A stretch of 64,000 bases of DNA from Winogradskyella wichelsiae (GTDB taxonomy: Bacteria > Bacteroidota > Bacteroidia > Flavobacteriales > Flavobacteriaceae): contig NZ_JABFDJ010000003.1 of the NCBI RefSeq assembly GCF_013403925.1, positions 248,001 to 312,000 on the forward strand, read 5' to 3'. Numbering within the stretch: the stretch's first letter is position 1; each line of letters begins with the position of its first letter. Both the position numbers and the translations under genes were made by a program. The notes below the pieces were generated by a model, which did not search any database, was not told the DNA's origin, and saw only the letters and a program-made list of their open reading frames with translations. Below, in pieces: positions 46,301 to 54,644 of the stretch.

Positions 46301-46906
46301 GACTTTTAATCTGGAGTTGCAAGTGAATATGTTAGTGAGCGGGTTATAATCGTAGGTTGCTAGTTTAGAGGCTTCCAATACAAACTCCAATTCATTTTCA
46401 TGAGCCTTCTGTTCGCCTTCTATCTGTCTTTTATGGGGCACATCAACAATAGTGATTAGGACACCTCCAACGGCTCCAGAGACTAGCTTAATAGGACTAA
46501 AAGCTAAATCAAAATAGCAACTTTCAACGTCTCCATTCTGATTTAAAGGCAGCAAAAAATCTGAAAACCGAGCGGCTTCGCCTTTCATCGCCTTATCCAA
46601 CAGTGTACCAATAGGATCCCAAACCTCCTCCAAAGTGTCTCTTATACTTCGTCCTAAAGCATCAGGGTGTTTAGTGCGATCTAATAACTGGAGATAACCC
46701 GTATTGTAAATTTGAGTGTATGAGGGGCCCCAGGCAATACACATTCCAAAAGGATGGTCTAACATAGTCCTTACCATAGTCCTTAAAGATTCTGGCCAAG
46801 TTTCTGGGGCTCCTAAAGACGTAGTACTCCAATCTTTAGTTCTAATATGGGCTCCAACAGCACCGCCTCCTTCTAAAAAATTAAATTGTTCAGCTTTAAT
46901 ACTCAT
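43319..46906 (-). CDS. multi-PAS soluble sensor histidine kinase
   Basis: A 1195-residue kinase without membrane segments. An N-terminal PAS/GAF-like region (EGGGAVGAHIRTKDWSTTSL) is followed by about six PAS domains in tandem, covering up to about residue 940. Repeated linker motifs such as RKKIEESERNLRLMILQAP and RKKVEESEQNMRALVDSAP link them. A coiled coil precedes the HisKA domain with phospho-accepting His972 in SSHDLQEPLRK. The HATPase domain shows NLISNSIKFSKG, FSDNGIGFEQEYHERIFEVF and GTGIGLAIVKRI. I chose ATG 46906 because an upstream start at 46960 would overlap the receiver gene. It lies 7 nt downstream of a receiver-only gene, probably one phosphorelay sensing cytoplasmic signals such as redox or light. 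Confidence 0.9.
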   Translation of the reverse strand: MSIKAEQFNFLEGGGAVGAHIRTKDWSTTSLGAPETWPESLRTMVRTMLDHPFGMCIAWGPSYTQIYNTGYLQLLDRTKHPDALGRSIRDTLEEVWDPIGTLLDKAMKGEAARFSDFLLPLNQNGDVESCYFDLAFSPIKLVSGAVGGVLITIVDVPHKRQIEGEQKAHENELEFVLEASKLATYDYNPLTNIFTCNSRLKVWFGLPDEAELALSDALNAVAKNDKERVSNAIKDALEYRSGGNYDIEYAIINPLTSKETIVYARGRAWFNAHQVAYRLTGTLEDVTDRVIARKKIEESERNLRLMILQAPVAISIFRDSDYKVEIANKYALELWGKTAAEVLNISIFDAMPELISQGIKELLDAVSETGRRYATSERPLQIKRKGILETIYINFSYEALYDSELNINGIMAIGYDVTSQVLARKKVEESEQNMRALVDSAPFPIGVFAGEEMRITLANQSIMDVWGKGNDVVGELFTNILPEVDNLPVFEQVQQVLRTGVPFHAKNEYADILTHGVLKRGYFNYNFTPIRDADGHVHSVMNTAADVTELNEAKQKVEESEKRFRSSVMQAPLGIVVFRGPENVIEMANASYLQIIDKTETEFVGKPLFESLPEVEEAIAPIIAAIYDTGNDFYGYEFPIGLTRKGKTKVSYFNFVYHPLKENNVITGIMVVATEVTATVKAKHLIEENEEKLKLVIEASELGIWDLNLRTQAMEASDRCYDILGFSDGNALTQEKLISFVHPDDVDLREKAFEKAFISGVLHYQVRIIGEDQVLRWKDVKGKVFYDADNVPERMLGTVRDITEERNFHQQLLDREEKFRLLADSMPQFIWTSDPEGHLNYFNQSVFDFSGLTLEQIEKDGWLQMIHPDDSAENIRVWNETINLGKDFLLEHRFRKHDGEYRWQLSRAIPQKDANGVIKMWVGTSTDIQEQKESTTKLENMVQQRTNELQQKNVDLEKMNKELQSFVYISSHDLQEPLRKIQTFASRIKEKELDRLSDSGRNYFSRMQVSASRMQNLIQDLIAYSRTNPQVSTFDVYSLEAIIDDAKETLSEELEDNEVFFELEDICDVNIIVVQFQQVILNLISNSIKFSKGDVPVHIKISCDILKGKDTGIASLKPDSNYCHIRFSDNGIGFEQEYHERIFEVFQRLHTREDYSGTGIGLAIVKRIIENHEGFISAKSGLGEGAVFNIYIPAP

Positions 46907-46913
46907 GCAATAA

Positions 46914-47360
46914 TTAAGGTTCAATAATAAATTGAGCTCTCGAACGCTTTGACGTTTCAAGCGCAGTAACCTGCGAAATGGCTTTAGTAATCGCCTTTTT
47001 TATATTAGTGAATTCACAGGGCTTTTGTATGTAATAATGGGCGCCTAAATCATAGAGATGATTAACAACCGTACGATCTAACGAAGTAGAATAAATAACA
47101 ACAGGAATAGCCTTTAATTTAACCGAAGACTTCATAGCTTCTAAACATTCGCTCCCCGATTTTCGAGGCATATTAATATCTAAAAAAACAAGATGAGGAA
47201 CAGGGTTGTCCGCTGCCAATAAAAAATCCATAAGGGCTACACCGTCATTTAAAACCGAAAGTGTAAGGGTACTAGATATTTCATCTACAGCTTCCGTAAA
47301 GAAGTCGCAATCGTCAATATCATCATCAGCAAGCAAAAGGTGAAGCTTAGTATTTTCCAT
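46914..47360 (-). CDS. stand-alone response regulator receiver protein
   Basis: A 148-residue CheY-like receiver without an output domain. ADDDIDDCDFFTEAV near residue 10 gives the acidic pair, the phosphorylated Asp61 sits in LVFLDINMPRKSG, IYSTS gives the Thr/Ser position, and YYIQKPCEF gives the conserved Lys. The start at 47360 gives the standard length. An ATG at 47399 would add 13 residues before the fold. This resembles the Rcp1-like receivers that partner soluble PAS kinases. The kinase gene follows after 7 nt. Confidence 0.88.
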   Translation of the reverse strand: MENTKLHLLLADDDIDDCDFFTEAVDEISSTLTLSVLNDGVALMDFLLAADNPVPHLVFLDINMPRKSGSECLEAMKSSVKLKAIPVVIYSTSLDRTVVNHLYDLGAHYYIQKPCEFTNIKKAITKAISQVTALETSKRSRAQFIIEP

Positions 47361-48008
47361 GTTACAGAGTTTCAAGATGGGCATATACCTCCCAATCAAG
47401 TGATTTAAAATAATATTCTTACGAGATGCAAATTAATATTAAAAATTTAAGAATAATAAAATAACTTTATTTTATTAAAGTGTCAATTAACCCTTATAAA
47501 ATATATTTACGACGCTTTTTTTGTTTTATATAGCATAAAATTAAGCACATTAAACGTTACAAAACTAGAGCTCAAGTATTAAAAACAGTTAATAAATTGT
47601 TACCCTTAATTCTCAAACGAAATCTACAAATAAATTAACAAACTTGTAAGGTTCTTTTACAGGAATCATCTCTTTTGTTAACGGCTATTTTGAAACTTTA
47701 CAAACAAGACAAAACACGGCATTGCATTCTAATTTTAAAACGTGGCGACTTGGACTTCTATAAGAACTTTTTCAAATATTAAAACAATAAGAGGTTCTAT
47801 TTTTTGATCGCAATAGAATTAAAGGTGACAAAATTTATCCAATAATTAGCTAGCACAATAGATACAAAACAGAACAAAAAAACTAAAAAAACTACATACA
47901 ACCTACTAACTAAAAGTTGATTATAATAAAAATCCACATTATTTTCATAACCAAGCGCGTGTTTTTACTAAAAACGACATCTAAATACACAACATAAAAA
48001 TAGATCCT
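47361..48008. other. 648-bp divergent intergenic region
   Basis: AT-rich DNA between the receiver gene and the arylsulfotransferase gene. I see no convincing small gene, no hairpin with a T-run and no exact TAnnTTTG box on either strand. It is unusually long for this gene-dense window. Confidence 0.5.
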
Positions 48009-49274
48009 ATGAAAAACACATTGAAAATGAATTCAGCTAGCGTTACGTCTTTAGCCTTATTAGCCGTTATGGCACTATTTACAGCATGTAATGATGATGA
48101 TATTGAAAGTAGCGACGGTAGTGATACCGATACTACAACAGGAACAGATACCTCAACCTATATTTTGGTGGTAGACCAAACAGGGCAAGGTGCAGATATA
48201 ATTAATCACGATGGTGATGAAATATTTAGTTGGGACTTTGATGCCGCAATAGGCAATGATGCCAGTCTATTAGATGACGGTAGTATGTTAGTGTGTTTAA
48301 AAGCCAACGATGCGGCCATTACCTTTGGAGGGTATGGTGGTGTATTTCAAAAAATAAATGCCGACCAAACAACAGATTGGGAAGTGTCTTACAGTTCTAC
48401 CACGCAAACAGCCCATCATGATGTAGATTACTTAGCTAATGGAAATATTATATTCCCCGTATGGGAACAGCTTCTAGTTAGTGATGCAACAGAAATGGGA
48501 TTTTCAGGTAGTCAAGACATTTATCCTGAAGCGATCATTGAAATGAATCCTGTAACCCAAGAAATCGTTTGGGAATGGCATGCTACAGATCATTTAATTC
48601 AAGATCATGACAGTGCGAAACTTAATTATGGTACCGTACAAGACAACCCTAACAAAATAGACATTAACTACAACAGTGGGCAAGCCAATGGAGATATCAT
48701 GCATGCTAATGGTATTACTGTAGATGAAACAAATAACATTATCTATCTCACAATTAATAACTATAGCGAGATATGGGTGATAGACCACAGCACAACTACA
48801 GCCCAAGCAACAACAAGTACGGGCGGAAACTATAATTTAGGTGGAGATTTAGTGTACCGTTTTGGTAACCCACTAGCTTACGATAACGTAGGAGACGTCA
48901 CCATAAACGATGTACATTATCCTAATTTGTTAGATACAGGAAACATGTTAGTGTTTTCTAACAATATTTACGATAACCAATCGGCGGTTTTTGAATACCA
49001 ATTAAATCCACCTTATCAACTTGTTGCTGGTGAAGATAACGAACCAGAATTGGTATGGTCATTCACTGATTCAGAACTATACAGCTCCGGATTAGGAGGA
49101 GCCGTACGTACACCTAACGGAAACACGCTTATTGCCGAAGGTAGAGACGGAACAGTATGGGAAGTTTCGGATAGCGGTGAAGTATTATGGAAATATGCCG
49201 GATACGATACCCTCTGGAGAGTTTACTCCATACCTGTAGATGACGATCGACTTACTTTTTTAGGCGTGAATTAA
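48009..49274 (+). CDS. arylsulfotransferase-like lipoprotein (ASST family)
   Basis: A 421-residue exported protein. A signal peptide ends in lipobox LFTAC (lipidated Cys28), followed by the acidic run NDDDIE. In Bacteroidota, acidic residues just after the lipid-bearing Cys direct lipoproteins to the cell surface. The mature part is a beta-propeller of the Arylsulfotran_2 type. Repeat strands include ILVVDQTGQGADIINHDGDEI (given only as a location near residue 51), HHDVDYLANGNIIFPVW, MHANGITVDETNNIIYLT, and VRTPNGNTLIAEGRDGTVWEV near residue 364. Putative active-site histidines are in the HH pair and MHANG. The substrate may be a phenolic or sulfated algal compound, but that is inference. A strong terminator follows. 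Confidence 0.8.
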   Translation: MKNTLKMNSASVTSLALLAVMALFTACNDDDIESSDGSDTDTTTGTDTSTYILVVDQTGQGADIINHDGDEIFSWDFDAAIGNDASLLDDGSMLVCLKANDAAITFGGYGGVFQKINADQTTDWEVSYSSTTQTAHHDVDYLANGNIIFPVWEQLLVSDATEMGFSGSQDIYPEAIIEMNPVTQEIVWEWHATDHLIQDHDSAKLNYGTVQDNPNKIDINYNSGQANGDIMHANGITVDETNNIIYLTINNYSEIWVIDHSTTTAQATTSTGGNYNLGGDLVYRFGNPLAYDNVGDVTINDVHYPNLLDTGNMLVFSNNIYDNQSAVFEYQLNPPYQLVAGEDNEPELVWSFTDSELYSSGLGGAVRTPNGNTLIAEGRDGTVWEVSDSGEVLWKYAGYDTLWRVYSIPVDDDRLTFLGVN

Positions 49275-49288
49275 AAAATAAAGCCCTT

Positions 49289-49333
49289 AAAAAAATGACT
49301 TTTACTAAAGCCTTAGTAAAAGTCATTTTTTTA
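49289..49333 (+). terminator. strong terminator after the arylsulfotransferase gene
   Basis: A perfect 14-bp stem, ATGACTTTTACTAA / TTAGTAAAAGTCAT (49295-49308, 49313-49326), has a 4-nt loop and A- and T-runs on both sides. It makes the short reading frame across this site an artefact. Confidence 0.95.
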
Positions 49334-49492
49334 TGTAAAAGAAATCCAAATCCATACCAATCAGCGCAAACCAGATACAAACACATCATAATACACCAAC
49401 GATATGCCACCTTTACAGTAATCACCATAAAGGCTTACGTGTGCTTTCCGAACCAACCAAACCAATATGAAGCACGTTTATAATCTAAAAAA

Positions 49493-49517
49493 AATCCCAA
49501 GCCAAAGACTCAGGATT
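49493..49517 (-). terminator. terminator-like hairpin, copy 1 of a repeated core
   Basis: This copy has AATCCCAAG / CTCAGGATT arms with two mismatches around the loop CCAAAGA. It lies just downstream of the unknown gene at 49548 and is followed by an A-run on the plus strand (a T-run in the minus transcript). Confidence 0.6.
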
Positions 49518-49547
49518 TCGATATTAATTTGAGAGCAAACTTAGAAA

Positions 49548-49889
49548 CTATGCACTCTCACTGTTACGATCTAACAGTTTTTGAGAAACTTTATAAGTCG
49601 CCCCATAAACCAAATCAGCTTGGCGCTTCTTAAAATCAGATAAGGCTTGCGTATACCATTTGGGGTCTGTAGCTTTCTTCTTAGCTTTGTCGTGCCCATA
49701 TGTTCCAAAAACGGCACCTTCTAAACGAGCTTCTATAACATAGATTCCAAGACCAAAATGTGCTGCTCGTTCTAAAACGGTTGCAAATGCTGCTTCCGAA
49801 AAATAATGTGTCACTTCTGATTCATAACCATCATTGATGTTTTCTAAACCGGTAAATATATGTTGTTCTAAAAATTCGTTCTTTTCCAT
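49548..49889 (-). CDS. protein of unknown function (113 aa)
   Basis: I chose the ATG at 49889 (MEKNEFLEQHIFTGLE), because an ATG five codons upstream adds nothing family-like. The protein is soluble and probably alpha/beta. A central VLERAAHFGLGIYVIEARLE strand-helix and a C-terminal helix (WYTQALSDFKKRQADLVYGATY) are visible. There is no signal peptide, membrane segment or recognisable active site. It stands alone, with a terminator-like hairpin behind it. I do not recognise a named family. Confidence 0.65.
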   Translation of the reverse strand: MEKNEFLEQHIFTGLENINDGYESEVTHYFSEAAFATVLERAAHFGLGIYVIEARLEGAVFGTYGHDKAKKKATDPKWYTQALSDFKKRQADLVYGATYKVSQKLLDRNSESA

Positions 49890-50094
49890 AATATTATAAA
49901 TCAATTAAGGCATAAAGGCCAAATTCAATATTTAAATCTGACCTACTAAAACTGCTTCAGTATGCGTGGGCAAAGTTAGTTTTTCTTTACATTATAGATA
50001 TAATTAGCAGTAATTAATTTATAAAATAAAAATTCTATATTGTTTTTCCTAGGTAGAAGCCACGCCGATCACTAAGAGCTACCCCTATCCCCTT

Positions 50095-52635
50095 TTACAA
50101 AGCTTCAATGGTATAACCTGCGTCTTTTATAGCTGTTATCACCTGGACTGCTTCAACTCCATCGGTTTTTACTGTTAATATTTTATCCGCATTATCGGTA
50201 TCAACTTCCCATTGGTCTTTAGCTATTTTATCTAAATAAGGGGTAACTGTGGCAATACAGTGTCCGCAATTAATGTTTGTTTTGAATTTTAAAGCTTTAG
50301 TGTTCATCTTTTCAGTTTTTAAAGTATGCATATCAGTAGCGTTTGTAGACGAAACGGGGGCGTGTTCTAAAGACGCTGTTTCCTGTAATTTAGTGTTATT
50401 TTTAATTGCTAACTTTTTTCGTTTCAATCTTAAGCTGTTACTCACTACGCTAACACTACTTAAAGCCATAGCAGCACCTGCAATCATAGGGTTTAACAAG
50501 AAACCGTTTATAGGGTAAAGAATTCCTGCTGCTATAGGAATACCAATTACATTATAAATAAAGGCCCAAAATAGGTTTTGTTTTATAGTGGCTACGGTGT
50601 ATTTAGAGAGCGCAATAGCTTGAGGAATCTTCATTAAATCTGAGGAAATAAGCGTCATTTTAGCAACATCCATAGCAATATCACTCCCTTTTCCCATAGC
50701 AATGCTCACGTTTGCTGTAGCTAATGCTGTACTGTCATTAATCCCATCACCAACCATGGCAACAACCTTATTTTCGGCTTGTAATGCTGTTACAAATTCG
50801 GCTTTATCTTGTGGTAAAACCTCTGCCTTATAATGTTTAATTCCGGTTTGTTCAGCTATCGCTTTTGCTGTCGTTTCATTATCTCCTGTAAGCATATAAA
50901 CAACAATACCCATTTCTTGAAGTTCTGCAATAGCGGCCTTAGAACTCGGTTTTATAGCATCTGAAATCGCCATCACCATTAAAGCACGATCACTATTAGC
51001 AAACCAAATAACGGTTTTAGCTGCCGCACTCCAAGTATTAGCTTGAGCCTGCAATTGAATGTCGATCGTAATCTTATTTTCGTTTAAAAGTTTTTGATTT
51101 CCTACATAATAGGCTTTAGCATGATGCTTTGCTTCTACACCTTTACCGGTAAGACTGTTAAACGCTGTAACAACTTCCGATGGGTTTCCTTTAAAATGAG
51201 AAACCACAGCATCGGCGAGTGGATGCTCTGATTGTTGCTCCATGCCAAGTAAAATCCCTAATGAAGTAGCATCATTTTGCAGCCATTGAACATCCGTAAC
51301 TTTAGGTTGGCCTTCAGTAATCGTGCCCGTTTTATCTAAAACAATCGCATCAATTTTCTTTGCTAACTCTAAACTTTCAGCATCTTTAATAAGTATACCA
51401 TGTTCTGCTCCTTTACCAACCCCCACCAATATAGCAGTTGGTGTTGCTAAACCTAAAGCACATGGACAGGCAATAACTAAAACCGTAATGGCTGCTAATA
51501 GCCCTTGAACCATACCGTTTTCACCTCCTAGAAATAGCCACAACAGAAAAGTTAGCATTGAAATTCCCATAACTGTAGGTACAAAAATAGAGGCTATTTT
51601 ATCGACCAGTTTCTGAACAGGGGCTTTACTACCTTGTGCATCTTGCACCATTTTTATAATATGAGATAGCATGGTCTCCTTCCCTACTTTGGTGGCTTTA
51701 AATCTAAAACTTCCTTTCTGATTTATAGTGCCCGCAAAAACCAAATCGTCTTTCTGTTTTAATGCAGGTATGGGCTCTCCACTCAACATACTTTCATCGA
51801 CATAAGATTCACCAGAAATCAATGTACCATCTACAGCAATCTTTCCTCCTGGTTTTACTAATATAATATCGTTTACCTGAAGCTGTTCAATAGGTGTTTT
51901 TTGTTCTGCGCCATTTGGTAAAATTAACGTTACAGTTTTAGGCTGTAAACCCATTAGTTTTTTAATAGCAGATGAAGCGTTTCCTTTGGCTTTTTCTTCC
52001 ATTAATTTTCCTAGCAATATAAAAGCGATAATAACAGATGCTGCTTCAAAATACACATGAGCTTCCAAACCTCGTGTTTCCCAAAATTCAGGAAATAACA
52101 TATTTACCACACTAAAAAGATAGGCGATCCCTGTACTTAAAGCAACAAGCGTATCCATATTAGCCGAACGATGTTTGGCTTGTTTCCATGCATTTTTAAA
52201 AAAACCACGTCCAAACCATAATACCACAGGTGTTGCGAACAAAAACATGATTTCATTGGCATAAGGCATATTTAAAAAAAACATCCCTATCACGGCCACA
52301 GGAACGGATAATAGGACAGCCCAAGTCGCTTTTTGTTTTAATTGTTGATAGGCTTTTTTGTTAATAGCTTCTAAGGTATCTTGTTGCTCATCGTTATCTT
52401 CTATGAGAAGATCGTAACCTATAGATTGTACTGCTTTTTGAATTGCTTCCGCATTAGTTTCTTCAGTATTATAAGTAACAGATAATCGTGCAGAAGCATA
52501 GTTAACGGAAGCTTCATTAACCCCTTTAACAGATTGAGCAATAGTTTCTGCACTTACTGCACAAGAAGCGCAAGTCATTCCAAGTACTGGAAAACTAACT
52601 TTTATAAATTTAGAGTCTGACATATTTTCTTTCAT
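50095..52635 (-). CDS. copA: copper-type heavy-metal P1B-ATPase with extra C-terminal HMA domain
   Basis: An 846-residue heavy-metal exporter. An N-terminal HMA domain has the metal motif MTCASC near residue 20. Eight membrane helices follow. The actuator has SGES/SGEP motifs near residue 280. The metal pathway motif CPC lies at residues 390-392, the phosphorylated Asp434 in DKTGT, the SEHPLADAV motif near residue 490 and GDGINDSTALA near residue 640. The CPC and HP motifs place it with Cu+ (or Ag+) pumps. Unusually, a second HMA domain with CGHC (Cys790, Cys793) is fused to the C-terminus through a charged linker. It is 74 nt downstream of the HMA-AraC regulator, likely its controller. The start is the MKENMSD methionine. 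Confidence 0.92.
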   Translation of the reverse strand: MKENMSDSKFIKVSFPVLGMTCASCAVSAETIAQSVKGVNEASVNYASARLSVTYNTEETNAEAIQKAVQSIGYDLLIEDNDEQQDTLEAINKKAYQQLKQKATWAVLLSVPVAVIGMFFLNMPYANEIMFLFATPVVLWFGRGFFKNAWKQAKHRSANMDTLVALSTGIAYLFSVVNMLFPEFWETRGLEAHVYFEAASVIIAFILLGKLMEEKAKGNASSAIKKLMGLQPKTVTLILPNGAEQKTPIEQLQVNDIILVKPGGKIAVDGTLISGESYVDESMLSGEPIPALKQKDDLVFAGTINQKGSFRFKATKVGKETMLSHIIKMVQDAQGSKAPVQKLVDKIASIFVPTVMGISMLTFLLWLFLGGENGMVQGLLAAITVLVIACPCALGLATPTAILVGVGKGAEHGILIKDAESLELAKKIDAIVLDKTGTITEGQPKVTDVQWLQNDATSLGILLGMEQQSEHPLADAVVSHFKGNPSEVVTAFNSLTGKGVEAKHHAKAYYVGNQKLLNENKITIDIQLQAQANTWSAAAKTVIWFANSDRALMVMAISDAIKPSSKAAIAELQEMGIVVYMLTGDNETTAKAIAEQTGIKHYKAEVLPQDKAEFVTALQAENKVVAMVGDGINDSTALATANVSIAMGKGSDIAMDVAKMTLISSDLMKIPQAIALSKYTVATIKQNLFWAFIYNVIGIPIAAGILYPINGFLLNPMIAGAAMALSSVSVVSNSLRLKRKKLAIKNNTKLQETASLEHAPVSSTNATDMHTLKTEKMNTKALKFKTNINCGHCIATVTPYLDKIAKDQWEVDTDNADKILTVKTDGVEAVQVITAIKDAGYTIEAL

Positions 52636-52709
52636 TTTCTATTATGTTACAAAGTTCAGAAAACCTACAGACAAGTTTATTATAGTATTATGGAAAGGAT
52701 TTATGAGAT

Positions 52710-53273
52710 TTAGAGCTGATCTAAAGGTTTTCGCTTCTCATTACCAATTTTTTTGAAATGACTTGGCGTAAGCCCTGTGACTTTTTTAAACTGACTACTA
52801 AGATAAGCGACACTTGAATAATGAAGCTGAAAGGCAATTTCACTTAGGCTTAATTCATCATAAACTAACAACTCTTTCACCTTCTCTATTTTTTGAGCAA
52901 TAAAGTACTTTTCAATGGTGATACCTTCTACTTCGGAAAATAGATTAGAAAGCGCACTATAGTCTTGATGTAATGCTGTAACTAAATAGTCTGAAAGGTT
53001 AACATCGAGTTGGCTATTTTTATAATGTACGAGTTGAATAATACTGTTTTTAATCTTCTCTATAATTTGGCTTTTCTTGGAATCTATTAATTCAAAGCCT
53101 AAACGATTAAGACTAACACCAAGTTGAATCTTTGCTGGATTAGATAGCGTGTCATTAAGGATCACTTCTCCTAACTCTATAGATGTCACTTTTAAATGAT
53201 GTTCATCCAATATATTATGAACCGCAGTAATGCAACGGTTACAAACCATATTTTTAATGTGAAGTGTTTGCAT
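52710..53273 (-). CDS. AraC-family regulator with HMA-like N-terminus
   Basis: A 187-residue regulator. Residues 1-65 resemble an HMA/copper-chaperone fold with a CxxC metal motif, NMVCNRC (Cys11, Cys14). The C-terminal half is an AraC DNA-binding domain: an initial helix (about 85-105), then the first helix-turn-helix (ELSLSEIAFQLHYSSVAYLS) and the second (VTGLTPSHFKKIG). It likely senses copper or silver through the CxxC and controls the adjacent exporter gene. The combination of metal-binding domain and AraC output in one short protein is compact. Metal identity is inferred from the neighbouring CPC-type pump. Confidence 0.82.
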   Translation of the reverse strand: MQTLHIKNMVCNRCITAVHNILDEHHLKVTSIELGEVILNDTLSNPAKIQLGVSLNRLGFELIDSKKSQIIEKIKNSIIQLVHYKNSQLDVNLSDYLVTALHQDYSALSNLFSEVEGITIEKYFIAQKIEKVKELLVYDELSLSEIAFQLHYSSVAYLSSQFKKVTGLTPSHFKKIGNEKRKPLDQL

Positions 53274-53330
53274 TTTTAATTTGATTAATTACCTGTTTAA
53301 GCCTGTAAAGCAAACTACCTGTGAAGCAAT

Positions 53331-54026
53331 TTAATAGGTGATTAAAATTTGTGCTATTTGATTAAGATCAGAGGCTGTTATTTCGGTATCAGGTGCTAAA
53401 GGAAACTTTTGCTGACCTGGTCGACTTACAAATGCGGCTCTCCAGCCAGCCCAAAGCGCTCCGCCAACATCCCAACCATGTGCTGCAATTAGCATACAAT
53501 CTTCATTATTGACATTCATTTCTGCTGCTGCCCAATGATATGTTTCTGAAAAGGGTTTAAATTTACCGACGCTTTCGATACTTAATAAGGCATCGAAATA
53601 AGAGGTTAAACCTACATTTTTAAACTTGTTTTCTAAACTTTCTTTGGATGAGTTGGTAAGAGCTACCAATTTATAACCTTCTTTTTTTAACAAAGCTAAA
53701 GCTTCCTTGACTTCTGGATGTGGTGGTAAATTTTGCATAGATTTTACAACAATATTTTGTGCTTCAGTTTCTGATAGTACAATATTGTTATTAGCAGCCA
53801 CCATTTGCAATGCTGCTGCACCAATATGCCCAAAAGGCTTATATTGACCACTTGCTGAGGTGACTAAAGCATATTGCAGCATCGTTGTAAACCACAAAGA
53901 AAGTAAGCTATCATTGCCATTTAAAGCATCACCAACTTTCTTTTTCATAACGGTGAGATCTAAAAGCGTCTCATTAACATCAAAAAATAATACTTTAGGT
54001 CTACTTGGTTTGTTTTTATCCATCAT
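53331..54026 (-). CDS. haloacid dehalogenase type II-like protein
   Basis: A 231-residue HAD enzyme of the L-2-haloacid dehalogenase type. Motif I is LFFDVNETLLDL, with nucleophilic Asp near residue 16. VALTNSSKES gives motif II, KFKPFSETYHWAA includes the conserved Lys, and HGWDVGGALWAGWRAAFVSR gives motif III/IV. HAD type II enzymes hydrolyse halogenated carboxylates, but many homologues have other activities. The start could be either of two adjacent methionines (MMDKN). It follows a truncated methyltransferase-family gene after 54 nt. Confidence 0.82.
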   Translation of the reverse strand: MMDKNKPSRPKVLFFDVNETLLDLTVMKKKVGDALNGNDSLLSLWFTTMLQYALVTSASGQYKPFGHIGAAALQMVAANNNIVLSETEAQNIVVKSMQNLPPHPEVKEALALLKKEGYKLVALTNSSKESLENKFKNVGLTSYFDALLSIESVGKFKPFSETYHWAAAEMNVNNEDCMLIAAHGWDVGGALWAGWRAAFVSRPGQQKFPLAPDTEITASDLNQIAQILITY

Positions 54027-54080
54027 TAATAATTTATGTTATAAAAAATCTGTTTTATAAGATACAACATTTATCTTAAG

Positions 54081-54458
54081 CTAGGCCTGAGTAACGTTTT
54101 TAAAAGTAGGATGACTTTCTGTAATACTACCGACACCTTTCTTACTTAATTTAAAAGTAACATCCTTTACTGTGCTAAATAATATAACAGATAAAAAAGA
54201 GCTTTTTAAATGTGATTGTACTATTTTTAATGCAGCTTCTAAAGTCATTTCTTCTGCAATATCTTCTGTTTCCCTTGGTCTAAAGCTATATTTTAACATC
54301 ACCTTAAAACCATCATCAGAATTGATAGGTCTAAGAAAAATATTTTTTAACTCAGGTTTCCCTATTGTTTTTGCCATTGTTAATTTGGCAAATGTCCCTG
54401 CTTCTATACTTTGTTTTACCTGTTCCCAGAACACAATAAAATCATCTTGATATGTCAT
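54081..54458 (-). CDS. N-terminal part of a SAM-methyltransferase family, catalytic domain absent
   Basis: A 125-residue protein. From memory it resembles the N-terminal region of roughly 390-residue class I SAM-dependent methyltransferases of Bacteroidota. Shared features are F-KLT---(G)-ELKNI-LRPI near residues 23-45, a -KYSFRPRETEDI strand, and a LFSTVKDVTFKLSKKG strand before PTFK. In the full-length family a methyltransferase domain with a GSGKG-type SAM motif follows the position where this protein stops. No such motif occurs here. It is either a naturally stand-alone domain or a truncated gene. Function unknown. Confidence 0.5.
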   Translation of the reverse strand: MTYQDDFIVFWEQVKQSIEAGTFAKLTMAKTIGKPELKNIFLRPINSDDGFKVMLKYSFRPRETEDIAEEMTLEAALKIVQSHLKSSFLSVILFSTVKDVTFKLSKKGVGSITESHPTFKNVTQA

Positions 54459-54644
54459 ATACTTAAAAAATTAATGCTCCTAAAGTCGATTACTATAGCA
54501 GAAGGTTTTATCATTAAAAACCGATGTGCAAGTTAGTAATAATGATTACAAATTTATAATTACCGCAGCAATAGCTTTATCAAAATTACAATAACTTATA
54601 CATTGTTAGCTTCATTAAACATTTTCTTTTAGGTGCGCTATATC

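Noticed and set aside
49295-49483. 62-codon plus-strand reading frame after the arylsulfotransferase gene
   Set aside because: It starts inside a perfect 14-bp terminator hairpin and has no protein-like features.
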